Shown in pieces: positions 18,884 to 28,356 of a stretch of DNA of 64,000 nucleotides. Below the pieces are notes generated by a model. The model did no database searches. It was given only the letters and a program-made list of their open reading frames with translations, and was not told where the DNA came from. The position numbers were made by a program, and so were the translations under genes. This DNA comes from Paenibacillus pabuli. GTDB taxonomy: Bacteria; Bacillota; Bacilli; Paenibacillales; Paenibacillaceae. The DNA lies in contig NZ_JBDOIO010000003.1 in NCBI RefSeq assembly GCF_039831995.1, forward strand, positions 2,666,001-2,730,000, in the 5' to 3' direction. Each line of letters opens with the position of its first letter. Position 1 is the first letter of the stretch.

Positions 18884-20665
18884 ACGGTAGGTGTAGACGG
18901 ACTCTGCCAGAGTGAACGTGTCCCCGTCTTCCAGTGGATACTCCTTATAAGGTGCAAGAGGCTTGCCCTGCAGAAGGGTTCCATTCACAGAACCCAGATC
19001 CTTAATGACATAGCCCGATTTGTTCCGGCTCAATTCCACATGAGCACGGGACACACCGGTTGTCGAATCCACCCACTGAACCATCTCTGCCGATCTGCCT
19101 ATGACAAAAGAAGCTCCTTGTACATCCATCCGCTCATTTCGGTCACTTGCCTTTGATCGACGTTCCAGATAAAAGGATGGTGTTACAGGACCTGCGCCCG
19201 TTACCGCTTCCCCAGTCATACTTTGCAGATTTACTGTTGCCTCCGTTCCATGCTCATTCCGAGTCAGCTCAGACGTTGGTGCAGTGGTATGATCGAAATG
19301 TTGGATCATGGGTGTTGGTTCTGATTCGGGTTCGGTATGTAAACGTTGAAATCGCGAATTCAGGGTTGTACTCGCATAACCCTGTACAGATGGGTCATTG
19401 TCAATCTTCGGCTCTGAAGCGTTCCAGCGCCAGCTCTCCTGATATAACTCCTCTGCTTCCTCTTCGTTTTTAGTTCTTTTATTACCTAATTTCAGCAAAG
19501 AAGCTTGATCAATCTTTTTGAGCCCTGCCGCTTTGGATATGCCGAATTTCCCCTTGCTAATCCAAGCCCAGCCAGCAACCGCTAATAAGGCGACACTTAG
19601 AACGATGGATATTATCATAGGTGTCTGCCCGGGCTGCTCCATGTAAGCGAATCTCCATACCAGAGCTATACCAACCATGCAAATAAGAATAATGTACGTC
19701 ACTTTCGATGTTCCAGCCTTTTGTTCCATTTCCATGTTCTCATCAAACGTAGTTTCGTTAGAATTGCTTACTGCTTGATCAGTCCTGTCTGCAAAAGGGG
19801 ATGAAACTTCTCTAGAGGGACGTGTGCTCAGGAAGTTTGGACTGAACCTGTTACTTTTCGCCCCTTCCTGCTCTAACCTTGCATCCGGCTGTTGACGAAA
19901 ATTGGAATACTTTTCAGCCTGCATTTTGTCTTGGTCAGGCTTCGAGTGGTCATTTTGTCTATGTAACCGTGGCAATTTCGAAAGCTCAGGTTCATATTCA
20001 ACATAAACAGAACGTTCGTTCACTGTCCCACTCTCTCTTGATTCGCTGCCACGTGAGGACAAGAATGTAGAGCTACCGGGTCCCGCTTGTTCATCCGCGT
20101 AGAGTTCCAATAATAATTCCCGCAGTTGTCCGATATCCCACCGTTCGTGATCACATAGCTGCAGAACCCGCTGAATGCCTTCACCCTGCAATTCCTGCAC
20201 ATGAGCCATCAGCCGGATGACCAGTTCACGGAATTGCCCCGGAGTCGGATCTGCAGCCACCGAATCCTGAATCGGTACATAAACCATACCCAGCTCCCCT
20301 TGCTCCAGTGAACCTTTTACAAATATACTATCTTCCTGCAGCATTAGCTTACGGGATTCGAGCATATATTGTCGGCATTCCGTGAAGGTGTCTGCGAGTT
20401 GGAACAACAGACCGTACAGCACACGCAGTTTGATTTGGCCTGCCTTTAAAATCTGGGATAACATTTTGTACCCGGAAATATCATATTGAAGAGTAACATT
20501 CCGATCCATCTCACGAATGTGGAGAGGCAGCAAACGTGGAATATCATTGGAGAACATCATCCCCGTCTGTACACGGCTTAATTCGTCCATCCGTAATCCT
20601 TCGGCTTTTTCCAAAACCATAAATGCTCCGCCGTTCCGTATAAAATCTTTTGTTAATCCATACAT
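18872..20665 (-). CDS. FHA-domain membrane protein with N-terminal DUF6382-like region (tad locus)
   Basis: 597 residues from ATG 20665, which has GAGAGG just upstream; an in-frame ATG ten codons earlier has no site. The first 200 residues resemble the DUF6382 region (MYGLTKDFIRNGGAFMVLEK). A polar linker follows, then two membrane helices near the middle (YIILICMVGIALVWRFAYM and MIISIVLSVALLAVAGWAWI). A C-terminal FHA domain has SFVIGRSAEM, TTGVSRAHVELS and VIKDLGSVNGTLL. FHA domains bind phosphothreonine, so this may couple Ser/Thr kinase signalling to the pilus machine. It is last in the tad operon. Confidence 0.85.
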   Translation of the reverse strand: MYGLTKDFIRNGGAFMVLEKAEGLRMDELSRVQTGMMFSNDIPRLLPLHIREMDRNVTLQYDISGYKMLSQILKAGQIKLRVLYGLLFQLADTFTECRQYMLESRKLMLQEDSIFVKGSLEQGELGMVYVPIQDSVAADPTPGQFRELVIRLMAHVQELQGEGIQRVLQLCDHERWDIGQLRELLLELYADEQAGPGSSTFLSSRGSESRESGTVNERSVYVEYEPELSKLPRLHRQNDHSKPDQDKMQAEKYSNFRQQPDARLEQEGAKSNRFSPNFLSTRPSREVSSPFADRTDQAVSNSNETTFDENMEMEQKAGTSKVTYIILICMVGIALVWRFAYMEQPGQTPMIISIVLSVALLAVAGWAWISKGKFGISKAAGLKKIDQASLLKLGNKRTKNEEEAEELYQESWRWNASEPKIDNDPSVQGYASTTLNSRFQRLHTEPESEPTPMIQHFDHTTAPTSELTRNEHGTEATVNLQSMTGEAVTGAGPVTPSFYLERRSKASDRNERMDVQGASFVIGRSAEMVQWVDSTTGVSRAHVELSRNKSGYVIKDLGSVNGTLLQGKPLAPYKEYPLEDGDTFTLAESVYTYRSVG

Positions 20666-20721
20666 GCCAATCCTCTCTTTCCGATTTAAATTCATATTTA
20701 ACTTATTTGTCTTGTATCGTT

Positions 20722-21228
20722 TTATGAAATCATATAAACATAGGCACTAATAAAACCTGGCAATACAGCCAGCATGAACGGGAACTTCAACGTTTTCTCC
20801 TTGCTGACCAGTTTAAGCGAACCCAGCATGAAAAAGCCTGCAAGCCCACCGGCCATGTTACGAATCCGTTTGGCTGAATCCCTGCGGAACAACAGAATAA
20901 TTAGGCCGATTGCCCCGGCATACAGAACAGAATACACGACTACGTGAATCCCAAAAGCGATGCCTGTCCACGCCCCAATCCCGCCAAACAGTTTTACATC
21001 GCCAGCTCCTACTGCTCCAATAGCGTACATCAAAAACAAAATGCCAAAACATCCTGCGAACCCGGCAGCAGAGAACAACAACCCTTCCCATCCATCCCAG
21101 ATTCCATGGGCCAGCACACCCAAAGCGGTCACGGGCAAGGTCAGCAGATTCGGAATTTTCATGGATCGTACATCGGTTACAAAGGCAGCCACCACATATA
21201 AGCCACAGGCTATAATGAACCATTCCAC
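20722..21228 (-). CDS. tadV: Prepilin peptidase, A24 family (TadV/CpaA type)
   Basis: 168 residues if it starts at GTG 21228, which has AGAGGAG eight bases upstream; an ATG at 21249 lacks a site. It is a polytopic aspartic protease that cleaves pilins after Gly in the membrane. Both catalytic aspartates are seen: Asp in VTDVRSMKIPN near the N-terminus and GAGDVKLFGGIGAW (the GxGD motif). It lacks the methyltransferase domain, as in TadV. Substrates in this locus would be the Flp pilin and two TadE-like proteins. Confidence 0.88.
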   Translation of the reverse strand: MEWFIIACGLYVVAAFVTDVRSMKIPNLLTLPVTALGVLAHGIWDGWEGLLFSAAGFAGCFGILFLMYAIGAVGAGDVKLFGGIGAWTGIAFGIHVVVYSVLYAGAIGLIILLFRRDSAKRIRNMAGGLAGFFMLGSLKLVSKEKTLKFPFMLAVLPGFISAYVYMIS

Positions 21229-21253
21229 CCCCATCACTCCTCTATCCATATCA

Positions 21254-22285
21254 CTATTTTCTCGATGCTACATTAAACTCGGTTGTTGTCTTGCTGCCAT
21301 CAGCTGTTTCCACTACAAATGTCCAGGTCCCTTCCGTCGTACGAGTACCTACAAACCAGTTCCACTCAATTACGCCGTTCTCATCGGCAGTCGCCCAGCC
21401 AATATGTTTAGCTGTGCTTTCTCCCGACTTGTAAAATATCGTTAGGTTTGCAGTGGCCCCAGGCTCCACCTGAACCTTGATTGTCGCATTATTGCCTATG
21501 TAGGCAGGCTCCGGCTTGGATAACACAGTTACTGAACCTGAAGCATTCCCATCACCCTCACCAGGGCTTGAACCTTCTCCCGTGTCTCCGATCCATACGC
21601 GTTCAGCGGCAGCAGCCTGGATTCGTAATGGTTTGCCCAGGAAAGGCACTTTAATCGGCAGTTCATAACTTAGCTCCAGCCTGAAATACGGATTGGTTTT
21701 GTTTTTGAGATCCGGCACAGATATCCCGTTCACATGTAATCGCTCGGTATCCAGCAATACCGGATCTATAAAAGGTTGAAGCAAAGGTTTTACAGCTGGA
21801 TCCAGTACAGTCTCGATAACGGATGTCTTAATCTCCTGCAAAGGCTGCTCCCCACTGGCTGCAGCCGCACGCACCCAATTGCTTAGCGGTTCCGGCAGTG
21901 ATGGGGCATACTCTTCAGCCCATTCCGTCAGAGACAGCTCTGGTATTTTCCAGCCGCTTCCCTTCTCTCCACCCCCAGCCGAATCAGAGGGAGTGAAGAC
22001 AAGAGAGACTGGATAGATCTTGGCGGAGAGCTGCTTTACAGCTTCACCCGCTGTACTTTGCAGAGCTGTCGAGATCAGTGTCATTTGTACGATGTAGACA
22101 AGGAACATGACAAAGAACAGAAACACAGGCAGAACGAGCGAAGCTTCCAATACGATGCTGCCTTGTTCCTTTTTTGAAGAGCATGTCTGCTTCTGCAGAG
22201 ATTTCAATTTTTCCAGTTTGCGCAACCATGATAATCGAAGCAGCCATCGCACACCTTCTTTTTGTTGTAGCTCCTGCTTCTCCAT
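21254..22285 (-). CDS. TadE/TadG-like pseudopilin with extended extracellular region
   Basis: 343 residues. A prepilin-type signal is visible at about residues 40-65: KEQG, then SIVLEASLVLPVFLF, with Glu at +5 after the cleavable Gly, followed by a hydrophobic helix. About 280 extracellular residues follow, ending with a beta-sandwich-like part (GATANLTIFYKSGESTAKH, GTWTFVVETADGS). This is a minor pilin of the tad apparatus. GGAGGGATT precedes ATG 22285. It is four bases from the peptidase-side gene and 31 bases after the DUF5702-like gene. Confidence 0.82.
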   Translation of the reverse strand: MEKQELQQKEGVRWLLRLSWLRKLEKLKSLQKQTCSSKKEQGSIVLEASLVLPVFLFFVMFLVYIVQMTLISTALQSTAGEAVKQLSAKIYPVSLVFTPSDSAGGGEKGSGWKIPELSLTEWAEEYAPSLPEPLSNWVRAAAASGEQPLQEIKTSVIETVLDPAVKPLLQPFIDPVLLDTERLHVNGISVPDLKNKTNPYFRLELSYELPIKVPFLGKPLRIQAAAAERVWIGDTGEGSSPGEGDGNASGSVTVLSKPEPAYIGNNATIKVQVEPGATANLTIFYKSGESTAKHIGWATADENGVIEWNWFVGTRTTEGTWTFVVETADGSKTTTEFNVASRK

Positions 22286-22316
22286 AATCCCTCCACGTTA
22301 AAAAGTACTGCATGAT

Positions 22317-24506
22317 TCAATAGGAATAATCCGTCTTCCGTTCTATGAATAATCGGCCATCTTCGACCTGATCTGCATTCCCCATAACGGCACCTATACT
22401 TTCGATCACTCCAGGCAAAAACCATAATTTTACGCTGCTGCGTATGTTTCCTGATGCATACGTTTGTTTTTCATCGGGATTCTCGCCCGTATTCAGCCGG
22501 ATCAAAGCCAGCATTCTGGACATTTTACGTTCATTGTTACTATGCATTAATAGGAATAGTCTTAGATGATCCCTGTATGTAAGCTTGACCTTGATATATC
22601 TGGACAATTCCACACTACCCTCTTTGGAGAGTTTCACCATATCCGCTATGGCGTGGGTAATTCCGTATAAAATTGCAGCAGATAACACCAGAAGGGGATT
22701 GCCGAGTTTACTGTTTTCAATTAATCCTTCTGCAGTTCGAATCGCCAAGCGCATACCAAATATCTCTGCATACGCAGCAGCTATGTTACCTGAAGGATTG
22801 TGAAACCCATAGATGATATACTCCAGCTCCTGATTCTCCAATTTGAAGACTTCACTCGAATCTCCGCCCCCTTCAGTCCAATCCAGTAACTGTCCAAAAT
22901 CCATCGAATTGAAATAAGCGAGTGCGTATTCATTCTGGAATAATTCATCCCCAAGGCTATCCAGCAAACCAGACATTCCGCTAAATAAACTGTCCATTCC
23001 GTTCATGGCGTCACCGCCTGAATCGTAAGGATCACCTGCAATTTCTGCCTTTTTGGCCTCCCCCCGGCTTGCCTGGTTAAATGCAATGTTGGCATTGTAA
23101 TACTGCTCCAACTGCTTGAATGCTTCCATTGATCCCGAATGTCCCTTTTCGATCTGTGATAATATGCGCTTTACGTCCTTTAATTTTCCCTTGGACTCCT
23201 TATCATTCGCCTTGCGCTGCGCATCAGATCCCCGACCTTCCTCCAGCAGCTGTTTGCTTTGAAGAATGACATTGGAAGCGCCACTTCGTACATAAGTGTC
23301 CATGTATCGTTCTGTGACCTGACTTGCCTGTCTTACTGCCTGCTTAACAGGCACACCACTCTGACCCGTCACATTGCGAAGCTGTGTATTCAGCTCAAGA
23401 CTGTCTTTTCTAACATGATTAAAATCTGAAGTTTGGGAACGGATATGTTCATTTAACTTATCGAACAAGGAATCTGCTCTTACCAGCTCAGAGGCAAGTG
23501 AACGTGTACTTTTGGCTTCGCTGCCCGATCCGGTAGAAGGTGGACTCTGCCCAGGGAGGGATGAATTCCCTACTTTTTCATAACTCACATTCTGCGATCG
23601 GTTCTCCCCTTCAGCAATAACCCGCTTCATTTCCTCGTTGAGTTTGCGCGCCTCTTCAACTAGATTCTGAGCTTCCTCCAGTTTCGTCTGATGAGCCTGT
23701 TGTGCCGGTTGAAGAACCATACTAATGCCGGTCACCACATTACCAACGCCTGTCCGGTAACGAGCCAGCTCCAGGATATACTGCTGCTGATTGAATGGCA
23801 GTCCTTCGTCTGCTTGTTTTTTGCTCAAGTAATCCGTATAACGTGCTGCGATCTCGGCAGCAGTCTCCGGTGTTTCTTCCATCATTTCATCGTAAATGGC
23901 AGGTGAAGGAGGGTTCATAATCAGAGCTGGGAGATCTTTCAGTTTATTGCCCGAATCCATCTGATTGGCTATCGCCTCATCCAGCAATTCCTCGCGTTTG
24001 TCATACAGCTTCTGTAATTTTTTGAGCAAGTCTACGGTATGCGCGGCTTCTTTCATTTCCTCCGACATCGGCTTGAAACGATTGACCACCTCTAACGTGA
24101 AGTCAACCGGAGCCCGATATTTCATATCCTCCTGAATCTGGCGGTTGAAGATATCATACCTGCCCAATTCCCGCTCCATGCTCAGGGATGTTGTATCCCA
24201 CTGAATATCCAGAATGGGGAATCCGTTCTTCACATCGGATGGCTTCACGCTATCATTCAGCACCTTAGCCATAATGGCTTCACCACTGCTGTCTCCATAG
24301 CCAAACAGGCCATACTCCCTGAGTGAAGTATCATAAGCAGACATCACCGATCTCATAGCTGCATGGGCCATGCGTTCTGACTGAACTTTGAAGGCGGCTA
24401 TCCGGGCATAATCAATGAATACCGCTACGAACATGTAGATGCCCGCCAGGATTAAGATCAAGAACAGGGTTACAGCACCTGATTCACCGTCTTTTTTTCT
24501 GAACAG
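22317..24506 (-). CDS. Large TadG-like / DUF5702-like pilus locus protein, possible CTG start
   Basis: About 729 residues. One membrane helix near the N-terminus (GAVTLFLILILAGIYMFVAV) precedes a long extracellular part with coiled-coil segments (residues about 260-330 and 400-500) and a conserved opening REYGLFGYGDSS. The pattern resembles DUF5702 proteins of Gram-positive tad loci. The start is unusual: the only well-placed AGGAGG (24516-24521) is nine bases before a CTG at 24506. In-frame ATG (24620) or TTG (24668) starts would run far back into the upstream gene and have no site. Confidence 0.75.
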   Translation of the reverse strand: MFRKKDGESGAVTLFLILILAGIYMFVAVFIDYARIAAFKVQSERMAHAAMRSVMSAYDTSLREYGLFGYGDSSGEAIMAKVLNDSVKPSDVKNGFPILDIQWDTTSLSMERELGRYDIFNRQIQEDMKYRAPVDFTLEVVNRFKPMSEEMKEAAHTVDLLKKLQKLYDKREELLDEAIANQMDSGNKLKDLPALIMNPPSPAIYDEMMEETPETAAEIAARYTDYLSKKQADEGLPFNQQQYILELARYRTGVGNVVTGISMVLQPAQQAHQTKLEEAQNLVEEARKLNEEMKRVIAEGENRSQNVSYEKVGNSSLPGQSPPSTGSGSEAKSTRSLASELVRADSLFDKLNEHIRSQTSDFNHVRKDSLELNTQLRNVTGQSGVPVKQAVRQASQVTERYMDTYVRSGASNVILQSKQLLEEGRGSDAQRKANDKESKGKLKDVKRILSQIEKGHSGSMEAFKQLEQYYNANIAFNQASRGEAKKAEIAGDPYDSGGDAMNGMDSLFSGMSGLLDSLGDELFQNEYALAYFNSMDFGQLLDWTEGGGDSSEVFKLENQELEYIIYGFHNPSGNIAAAYAEIFGMRLAIRTAEGLIENSKLGNPLLVLSAAILYGITHAIADMVKLSKEGSVELSRYIKVKLTYRDHLRLFLLMHSNNERKMSRMLALIRLNTGENPDEKQTYASGNIRSSVKLWFLPGVIESIGAVMGNADQVEDGRLFIERKTDYSY

Positions 24507-24525
24507 CGCCGCTCTCCTCCTCTCT

Positions 24526-25200
24526 CTACTTTTTGGTTTTGCCAAAATGCTGCAGGACCTGTCCTGCTTCAGCTGCTGTTCCGGTTGCCCCGCTGCCGTT
24601 CCCTTTAAATTTGGCAGCATAATAACGGACCAGATCCACCGTTCGGATAAATTCCGCCGGCTCGACAACGGCTGATGAACCTTGCGTCAGAACCCGGTTA
24701 CCCGAATCAAACAAAAAAGAAGGTAGCGGCAAGGAAATAACCTGCTCCAGCTCAGTTGTCACTTTTCGCTGTACCAAAGAATTTTGATATTCGATCGTTC
24801 CGCGCATGCCACTCGGCATGCCTTGAACGGCTTGGGACAACTTCTGCTCAGTCAGGCTCCCGCCTTCACTTGCGGGCAATGGAACACTGATCTGATGATC
24901 CGCGCCAGCCCAGCCAAACAGAGCGCCGAGCAATCGGTCATCCGTTAATCTCCAGTAGAGATTGTCATGTTCGCCTGCCGCTACCTCACCTGTCATGGCC
25001 TGCTTGTGACTGTTATCCCAACTGTAGGCGGCTCGTTCCGATGCTGCATATGCATGCTGGTTTAAAAAGGTTTTTTGATACATATACATGGAGAAAAACA
25101 GAATTAACACGAGAACAAACAGCACCACCGGGAAGACCAAGGAAGCCTCGATCGTGAAGCTTCCATCTTCCCTTTTGAATCGTTTACTCAAAGAATTCAT
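24526..25200 (-). CDS. TadE-like pseudopilin
   Basis: 224 residues from ATG 25200, with AAGAAGAG upstream; TTG 25224 is possible. The prepilin signal reads KREDG then SFTIEASLVFPVVLFVLV, with Glu at +5, followed by a single helix and about 170 extracellular residues. The start overlaps the end of the flp gene by 17 bases. It probably joins the pilus as a minor pilin after cleavage by the locus peptidase. Confidence 0.85.
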   Translation of the reverse strand: MNSLSKRFKREDGSFTIEASLVFPVVLFVLVLILFFSMYMYQKTFLNQHAYAASERAAYSWDNSHKQAMTGEVAAGEHDNLYWRLTDDRLLGALFGWAGADHQISVPLPASEGGSLTEQKLSQAVQGMPSGMRGTIEYQNSLVQRKVTTELEQVISLPLPSFLFDSGNRVLTQGSSAVVEPAEFIRTVDLVRYYAAKFKGNGSGATGTAAEAGQVLQHFGKTKK

Positions 25201-25372
25201 CGCTCTTCTTGCTAACTTGACCAAGCAAGCGAGTCACCAAGGTTTTAATTTGATCTTTGAAAATCAACGCAATAATAATGATAACGCCAATAATCAGAAT
25301 CAGCTCCAGCGTTCCAAGCCCGTCCTCTTCGTTCCAAAATGTACTTGCTTTGCTTTTCATTAATTCCCGCAT
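25184..25372 (-). CDS. flp: Flp-type major pilin
   Basis: 62 residues from ATG 25372, with AGGGGG seven bases upstream. The sequence has the Flp prepilin plan: a short basic/polar leader ending EEDG, then LGTLELILIIGVIIIIALIF with Glu at +5, and a short polar tail (KTLVTRLLGQVSKKSDEFFE). It would be the structural subunit of the Tad fibre, assembled by TadABC after processing by TadV. Confidence 0.85.
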   Translation of the reverse strand: MRELMKSKASTFWNEEDGLGTLELILIIGVIIIIALIFKDQIKTLVTRLLGQVSKKSDEFFE

Positions 25373-25383
25373 TCCTATTCCCC

Positions 25384-26253
25384 CTACATATTCATCATCA
25401 TAAAAGCAGGTGCTCCGATCATGACCACAATCGTAAAAAAGATCAGTACCATCGGAAACACGAGCTTTGAAGAAGCCTGTTCTCCCTTTGCCCGACTGAC
25501 AGCCTTGCGTTTCTCCCACAACACATGTGAGAGATCCCGCAGCGCGAGTACAAAGTCACCTCCCCCACGCCGGAAATTCAGCAGTACTGTCGTTGTAAAA
25601 ATCGTAACTTCCTGCACACCACAGCGGCGGCTGAACTGTTCAAACGATTGTTGAAAAGAATACCCATTATTCCAATCGCCGACCGTCTTTCGCAGCTCGT
25701 TGTAGAGCGGATGGTCACGCTCCCCCTGACTCGCAACACAGTGAACGATAGCCCTTTGCACGGTTTCTCCTGCCCCTACAAGCAGCACAATCCGGTTTAA
25801 CAACTCGGGCAGCTCCATAAGAATGTCCTGGTCTCTTCGCTGTACCTTGGTATGAAGATCTTTATAGAGTGCAAAAGGCAGTGCAACAGCCAGGGAAAGC
25901 CCGCCTAACAGACCTCCATTTCCCATATCACCAACGAGTGATAACAGACAGCCCACAAGCAGCATCAGCCAGGCATACGTCAGCATTTCTGCACTATAGA
26001 GCATCGTTTTCTCTCCGCTGTGCTGTAGGCCGTACATTTTCTGGATGGCATGCTGCATGCGGTACATCAGAACGGGCAATCTGCGGCCTACCTCGTATCT
26101 GTCCAGTAAAAACAGAAAGGGACCATGCAGTTTTTTCAGACGCAATCCTTCCATATGAAGTTTGCGCAGATGCCGGTAGGTCTGTCCTCGTGTTCGGTCC
26201 AGCACCAGCCACCCTGCTCCGAGCAAACCTCCGAATATAACGGGAAGCAGCAT
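25384..26253 (-). CDS. tadC: Pilus assembly inner platform protein TadC (type II secretion F family)
   Basis: 289 residues. Membrane helices at the N-terminus, about residues 95-130 and at the C-terminus (KLVFPMVLIFFTIVVMIGAP) enclose a T2SSF domain: LPELLNRIVLLVGAGETVQRAI, with FEQFSRRCGVQEVTIFTTTV. TadC pairs with TadB as the membrane platform moved by the TadA ATPase. AAGGAG lies eight bases before ATG 26253, and the tadB stop is 12 bases upstream. Confidence 0.88.
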   Translation of the reverse strand: MLLPVIFGGLLGAGWLVLDRTRGQTYRHLRKLHMEGLRLKKLHGPFLFLLDRYEVGRRLPVLMYRMQHAIQKMYGLQHSGEKTMLYSAEMLTYAWLMLLVGCLLSLVGDMGNGGLLGGLSLAVALPFALYKDLHTKVQRRDQDILMELPELLNRIVLLVGAGETVQRAIVHCVASQGERDHPLYNELRKTVGDWNNGYSFQQSFEQFSRRCGVQEVTIFTTTVLLNFRRGGGDFVLALRDLSHVLWEKRKAVSRAKGEQASSKLVFPMVLIFFTIVVMIGAPAFMMMNM

Positions 26254-26265
26254 CGAATCAGCTCC

Positions 26266-27027
26266 TTATACTTTGATATCCATAATGCGTGTAATCCACA
26301 GATAACAGCAGGCGAGCAATACCAAAGCCCCGCTGGAGATCAGATACCCCATACCGCTATACAGTGGTTCCATGAAATCCTTGGCCGTCAAATTCAAAAA
26401 AATAAGAAAAATAAAAGGCGCGGCAAACATCGCCTTGGACTCGAACCTTTTCTGTGCCACGGCGACCATGATATCCTGCTGGATGTCCAGCTTCTCGCCA
26501 ATCACTGCAGAGGTTCGGCGAACCACCTCGACCAGATCTCCACCAGTCCGCTTGCACGTGATGAATACATCTGCAAAATTCGTTATATCCTCAATGTTAG
26601 CCCGGTCTGAAAAGTCCTGCAGCGCCTCCTCAATCGGTTGCCCATACTCCATTCTTGTCCGCAAAATGGTAAACTCCCGGATGAGGTCGGTATCCGCTTC
26701 GGGATTGAGCATCCGCAGATCCTCAACCGATTCCTTAAACCCATTTTCCACGGATTTCCCTGCAGCCAGTGCGGAGGATAACGCATATAACGCTTGTTTA
26801 AAATGTAGACTAAGCGTCATTCTTCTTCGTTCCAGCAGTACCTTTGTCCAATGTTTTGGCACCCATATGCATCCCGCAGCCAATATCACCCCTGCCAGCC
26901 AGTGATGATAGAACAACATACCGACACCGAAGAATAGAAGTCCACTAATCAACATGCAGACGGTCCGTTGTCTCCCGGATAGCATGTATACGGTGTAATC
27001 CGTTAGCGCCTGTCTGGACTCACCCAA
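26266..27027 (-). CDS. tadB: Pilus assembly platform protein TadB (type II secretion F family)
   Basis: 253 residues if TTG 27027 is used (AAGGTG six bases upstream); GTG 27036 is an alternative. Two N-terminal helices, a cytoplasmic T2SSF domain (HFKQALYALSSALAAGKSVE, FADVFITCKRTGGDLVEVVR) and C-terminal helices. It is the partner of TadC in the platform. It lies between tadA and tadC in a tight operon. Confidence 0.88.
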   Translation of the reverse strand: MGESRQALTDYTVYMLSGRQRTVCMLISGLLFFGVGMLFYHHWLAGVILAAGCIWVPKHWTKVLLERRRMTLSLHFKQALYALSSALAAGKSVENGFKESVEDLRMLNPEADTDLIREFTILRTRMEYGQPIEEALQDFSDRANIEDITNFADVFITCKRTGGDLVEVVRRTSAVIGEKLDIQQDIMVAVAQKRFESKAMFAAPFIFLIFLNLTAKDFMEPLYSGMGYLISSGALVLLACCYLWITRIMDIKV

Positions 27028-27048
27028 CCTAATCACCTTCCAACTGCT

Positions 27049-28356
27049 TTAATTCACGTTGTTATCTGATTCTTCTATTTCTCTGTAGTACCGTGCTATG
27101 TATTCACTCAGCCAATCCCCAAGCCCGGCCATTTGGATTTTCTCAACCTGCTTCAACTTACCGACTTGTACCAAGCCTCCAATAATCTTGCCTTCCCTTT
27201 CTTCCCACTCCTGGAAACGAAAGAGCGGGTTCAGCAGCACTTCCCCGTCCTTCATGCCAATGACTTCACTGATTTCCGTTACTCGCCTCGAACGGTCTCT
27301 AAGCCGGGATAGATGAACAAAGACATCAATTGCCGAGCTGATCTGCTGCCGCACAACCGAAATGGGAAGCTCGGCCCCGCTAAGTACCATCGTCTCCAAT
27401 CTGCTGATCATGTCCGGGATGTTATTGGCATGCCCAGTGGATAGACTTCCGTCATGCCCGGTGTTCATGGCCTGGAGCATATCGAGTGCCTCCGCACCCC
27501 GCACCTCACCTATCACAATGCGGTTTGGCCTCATCCGAAGGGAGGACTTGATCAGATCCCGGATGGAGATTTCACCCTTGCCCTCGGTATTGGCGTTACG
27601 TGTCTCCAGCGACACCAGATTCGGCACCGTGACAATCTGCAGCTCAGCGGAATCTTCTATCGTAATAATCCGTTCATCCGCAGGGATAAACTGTGATAAT
27701 GCATTCAGAAAAGTCGTTTTCCCTGAACCCGTTCCGCCCCCGATGAAGATATTGTATTTGCTGCGCACCAACTGCTGCAGCAGCTCTGCCGCTTCCTCAT
27801 GCAGGGCACCTTTCCCAATCAGGTCCGACATGGTCATCGGTTCACTCGGGAACTTCCGAATGGTCATGGTAGGACCCTTCAGCGCAATCGGCGGCAAAAC
27901 AATATTGACCCGTGAACCATCCTTTAGCCTCGCATCCACAATGGGGGACGACTCGTTCACGATCCGGTTCACCCCGGATACGATCATCTGGATAATATCC
28001 TCCAGCCGTTCTCTGGATTCGAATTCGAGCTGGATTTGGTGGACTTCCCCTTCCTGCTCGACGAAGATCTCCCGATGACTGTTAATCATAATCTCCGAAA
28101 TATCGGGATGATCGACTAGCGGTTGAAGAATGTCCAACCCACGAAACGAATCAAACAGCCTTTGTACCAGCGCATGTCGTTCTCCAGAGGTCAGATCATC
28201 CAGTGCAGGATCAGATAACACCTTGCGCTCAATCCCCTGCCATAGTTCCTTGTCCCCCGCTGAATACGTTAAGTCAAGGCCTGCCCTGACTTCGCGGCGC
28301 ATGTTCTGATATTGTTCTTCACGGTCCAAAACGCTATGGGATGCATCACTCATCAT
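27049..28356 (-). CDS. tadA: Pilus assembly ATPase TadA (CpaF-type, type II/IV secretion ATPase)
   Basis: 435 residues from ATG 28356, which overlaps the tadZ stop as ATGA; GTG 28362 is less likely. It powers pilin polymerisation at the cytoplasmic face. Walker A is IGGGTGSGKTTFLNALSQFI, an Asp box precedes it (DARLKDGSRVNIVLPP), Walker B is RPNRIVIGEVRGAEALDML and the His box is GHDGSLSTGHANN. The N-terminal domain has the usual CpaF layout (ISEIMINSHREIFVEQEG). Confidence 0.94.
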   Translation of the reverse strand: MMSDASHSVLDREEQYQNMRREVRAGLDLTYSAGDKELWQGIERKVLSDPALDDLTSGERHALVQRLFDSFRGLDILQPLVDHPDISEIMINSHREIFVEQEGEVHQIQLEFESRERLEDIIQMIVSGVNRIVNESSPIVDARLKDGSRVNIVLPPIALKGPTMTIRKFPSEPMTMSDLIGKGALHEEAAELLQQLVRSKYNIFIGGGTGSGKTTFLNALSQFIPADERIITIEDSAELQIVTVPNLVSLETRNANTEGKGEISIRDLIKSSLRMRPNRIVIGEVRGAEALDMLQAMNTGHDGSLSTGHANNIPDMISRLETMVLSGAELPISVVRQQISSAIDVFVHLSRLRDRSRRVTEISEVIGMKDGEVLLNPLFRFQEWEEREGKIIGGLVQVGKLKQVEKIQMAGLGDWLSEYIARYYREIEESDNNVN

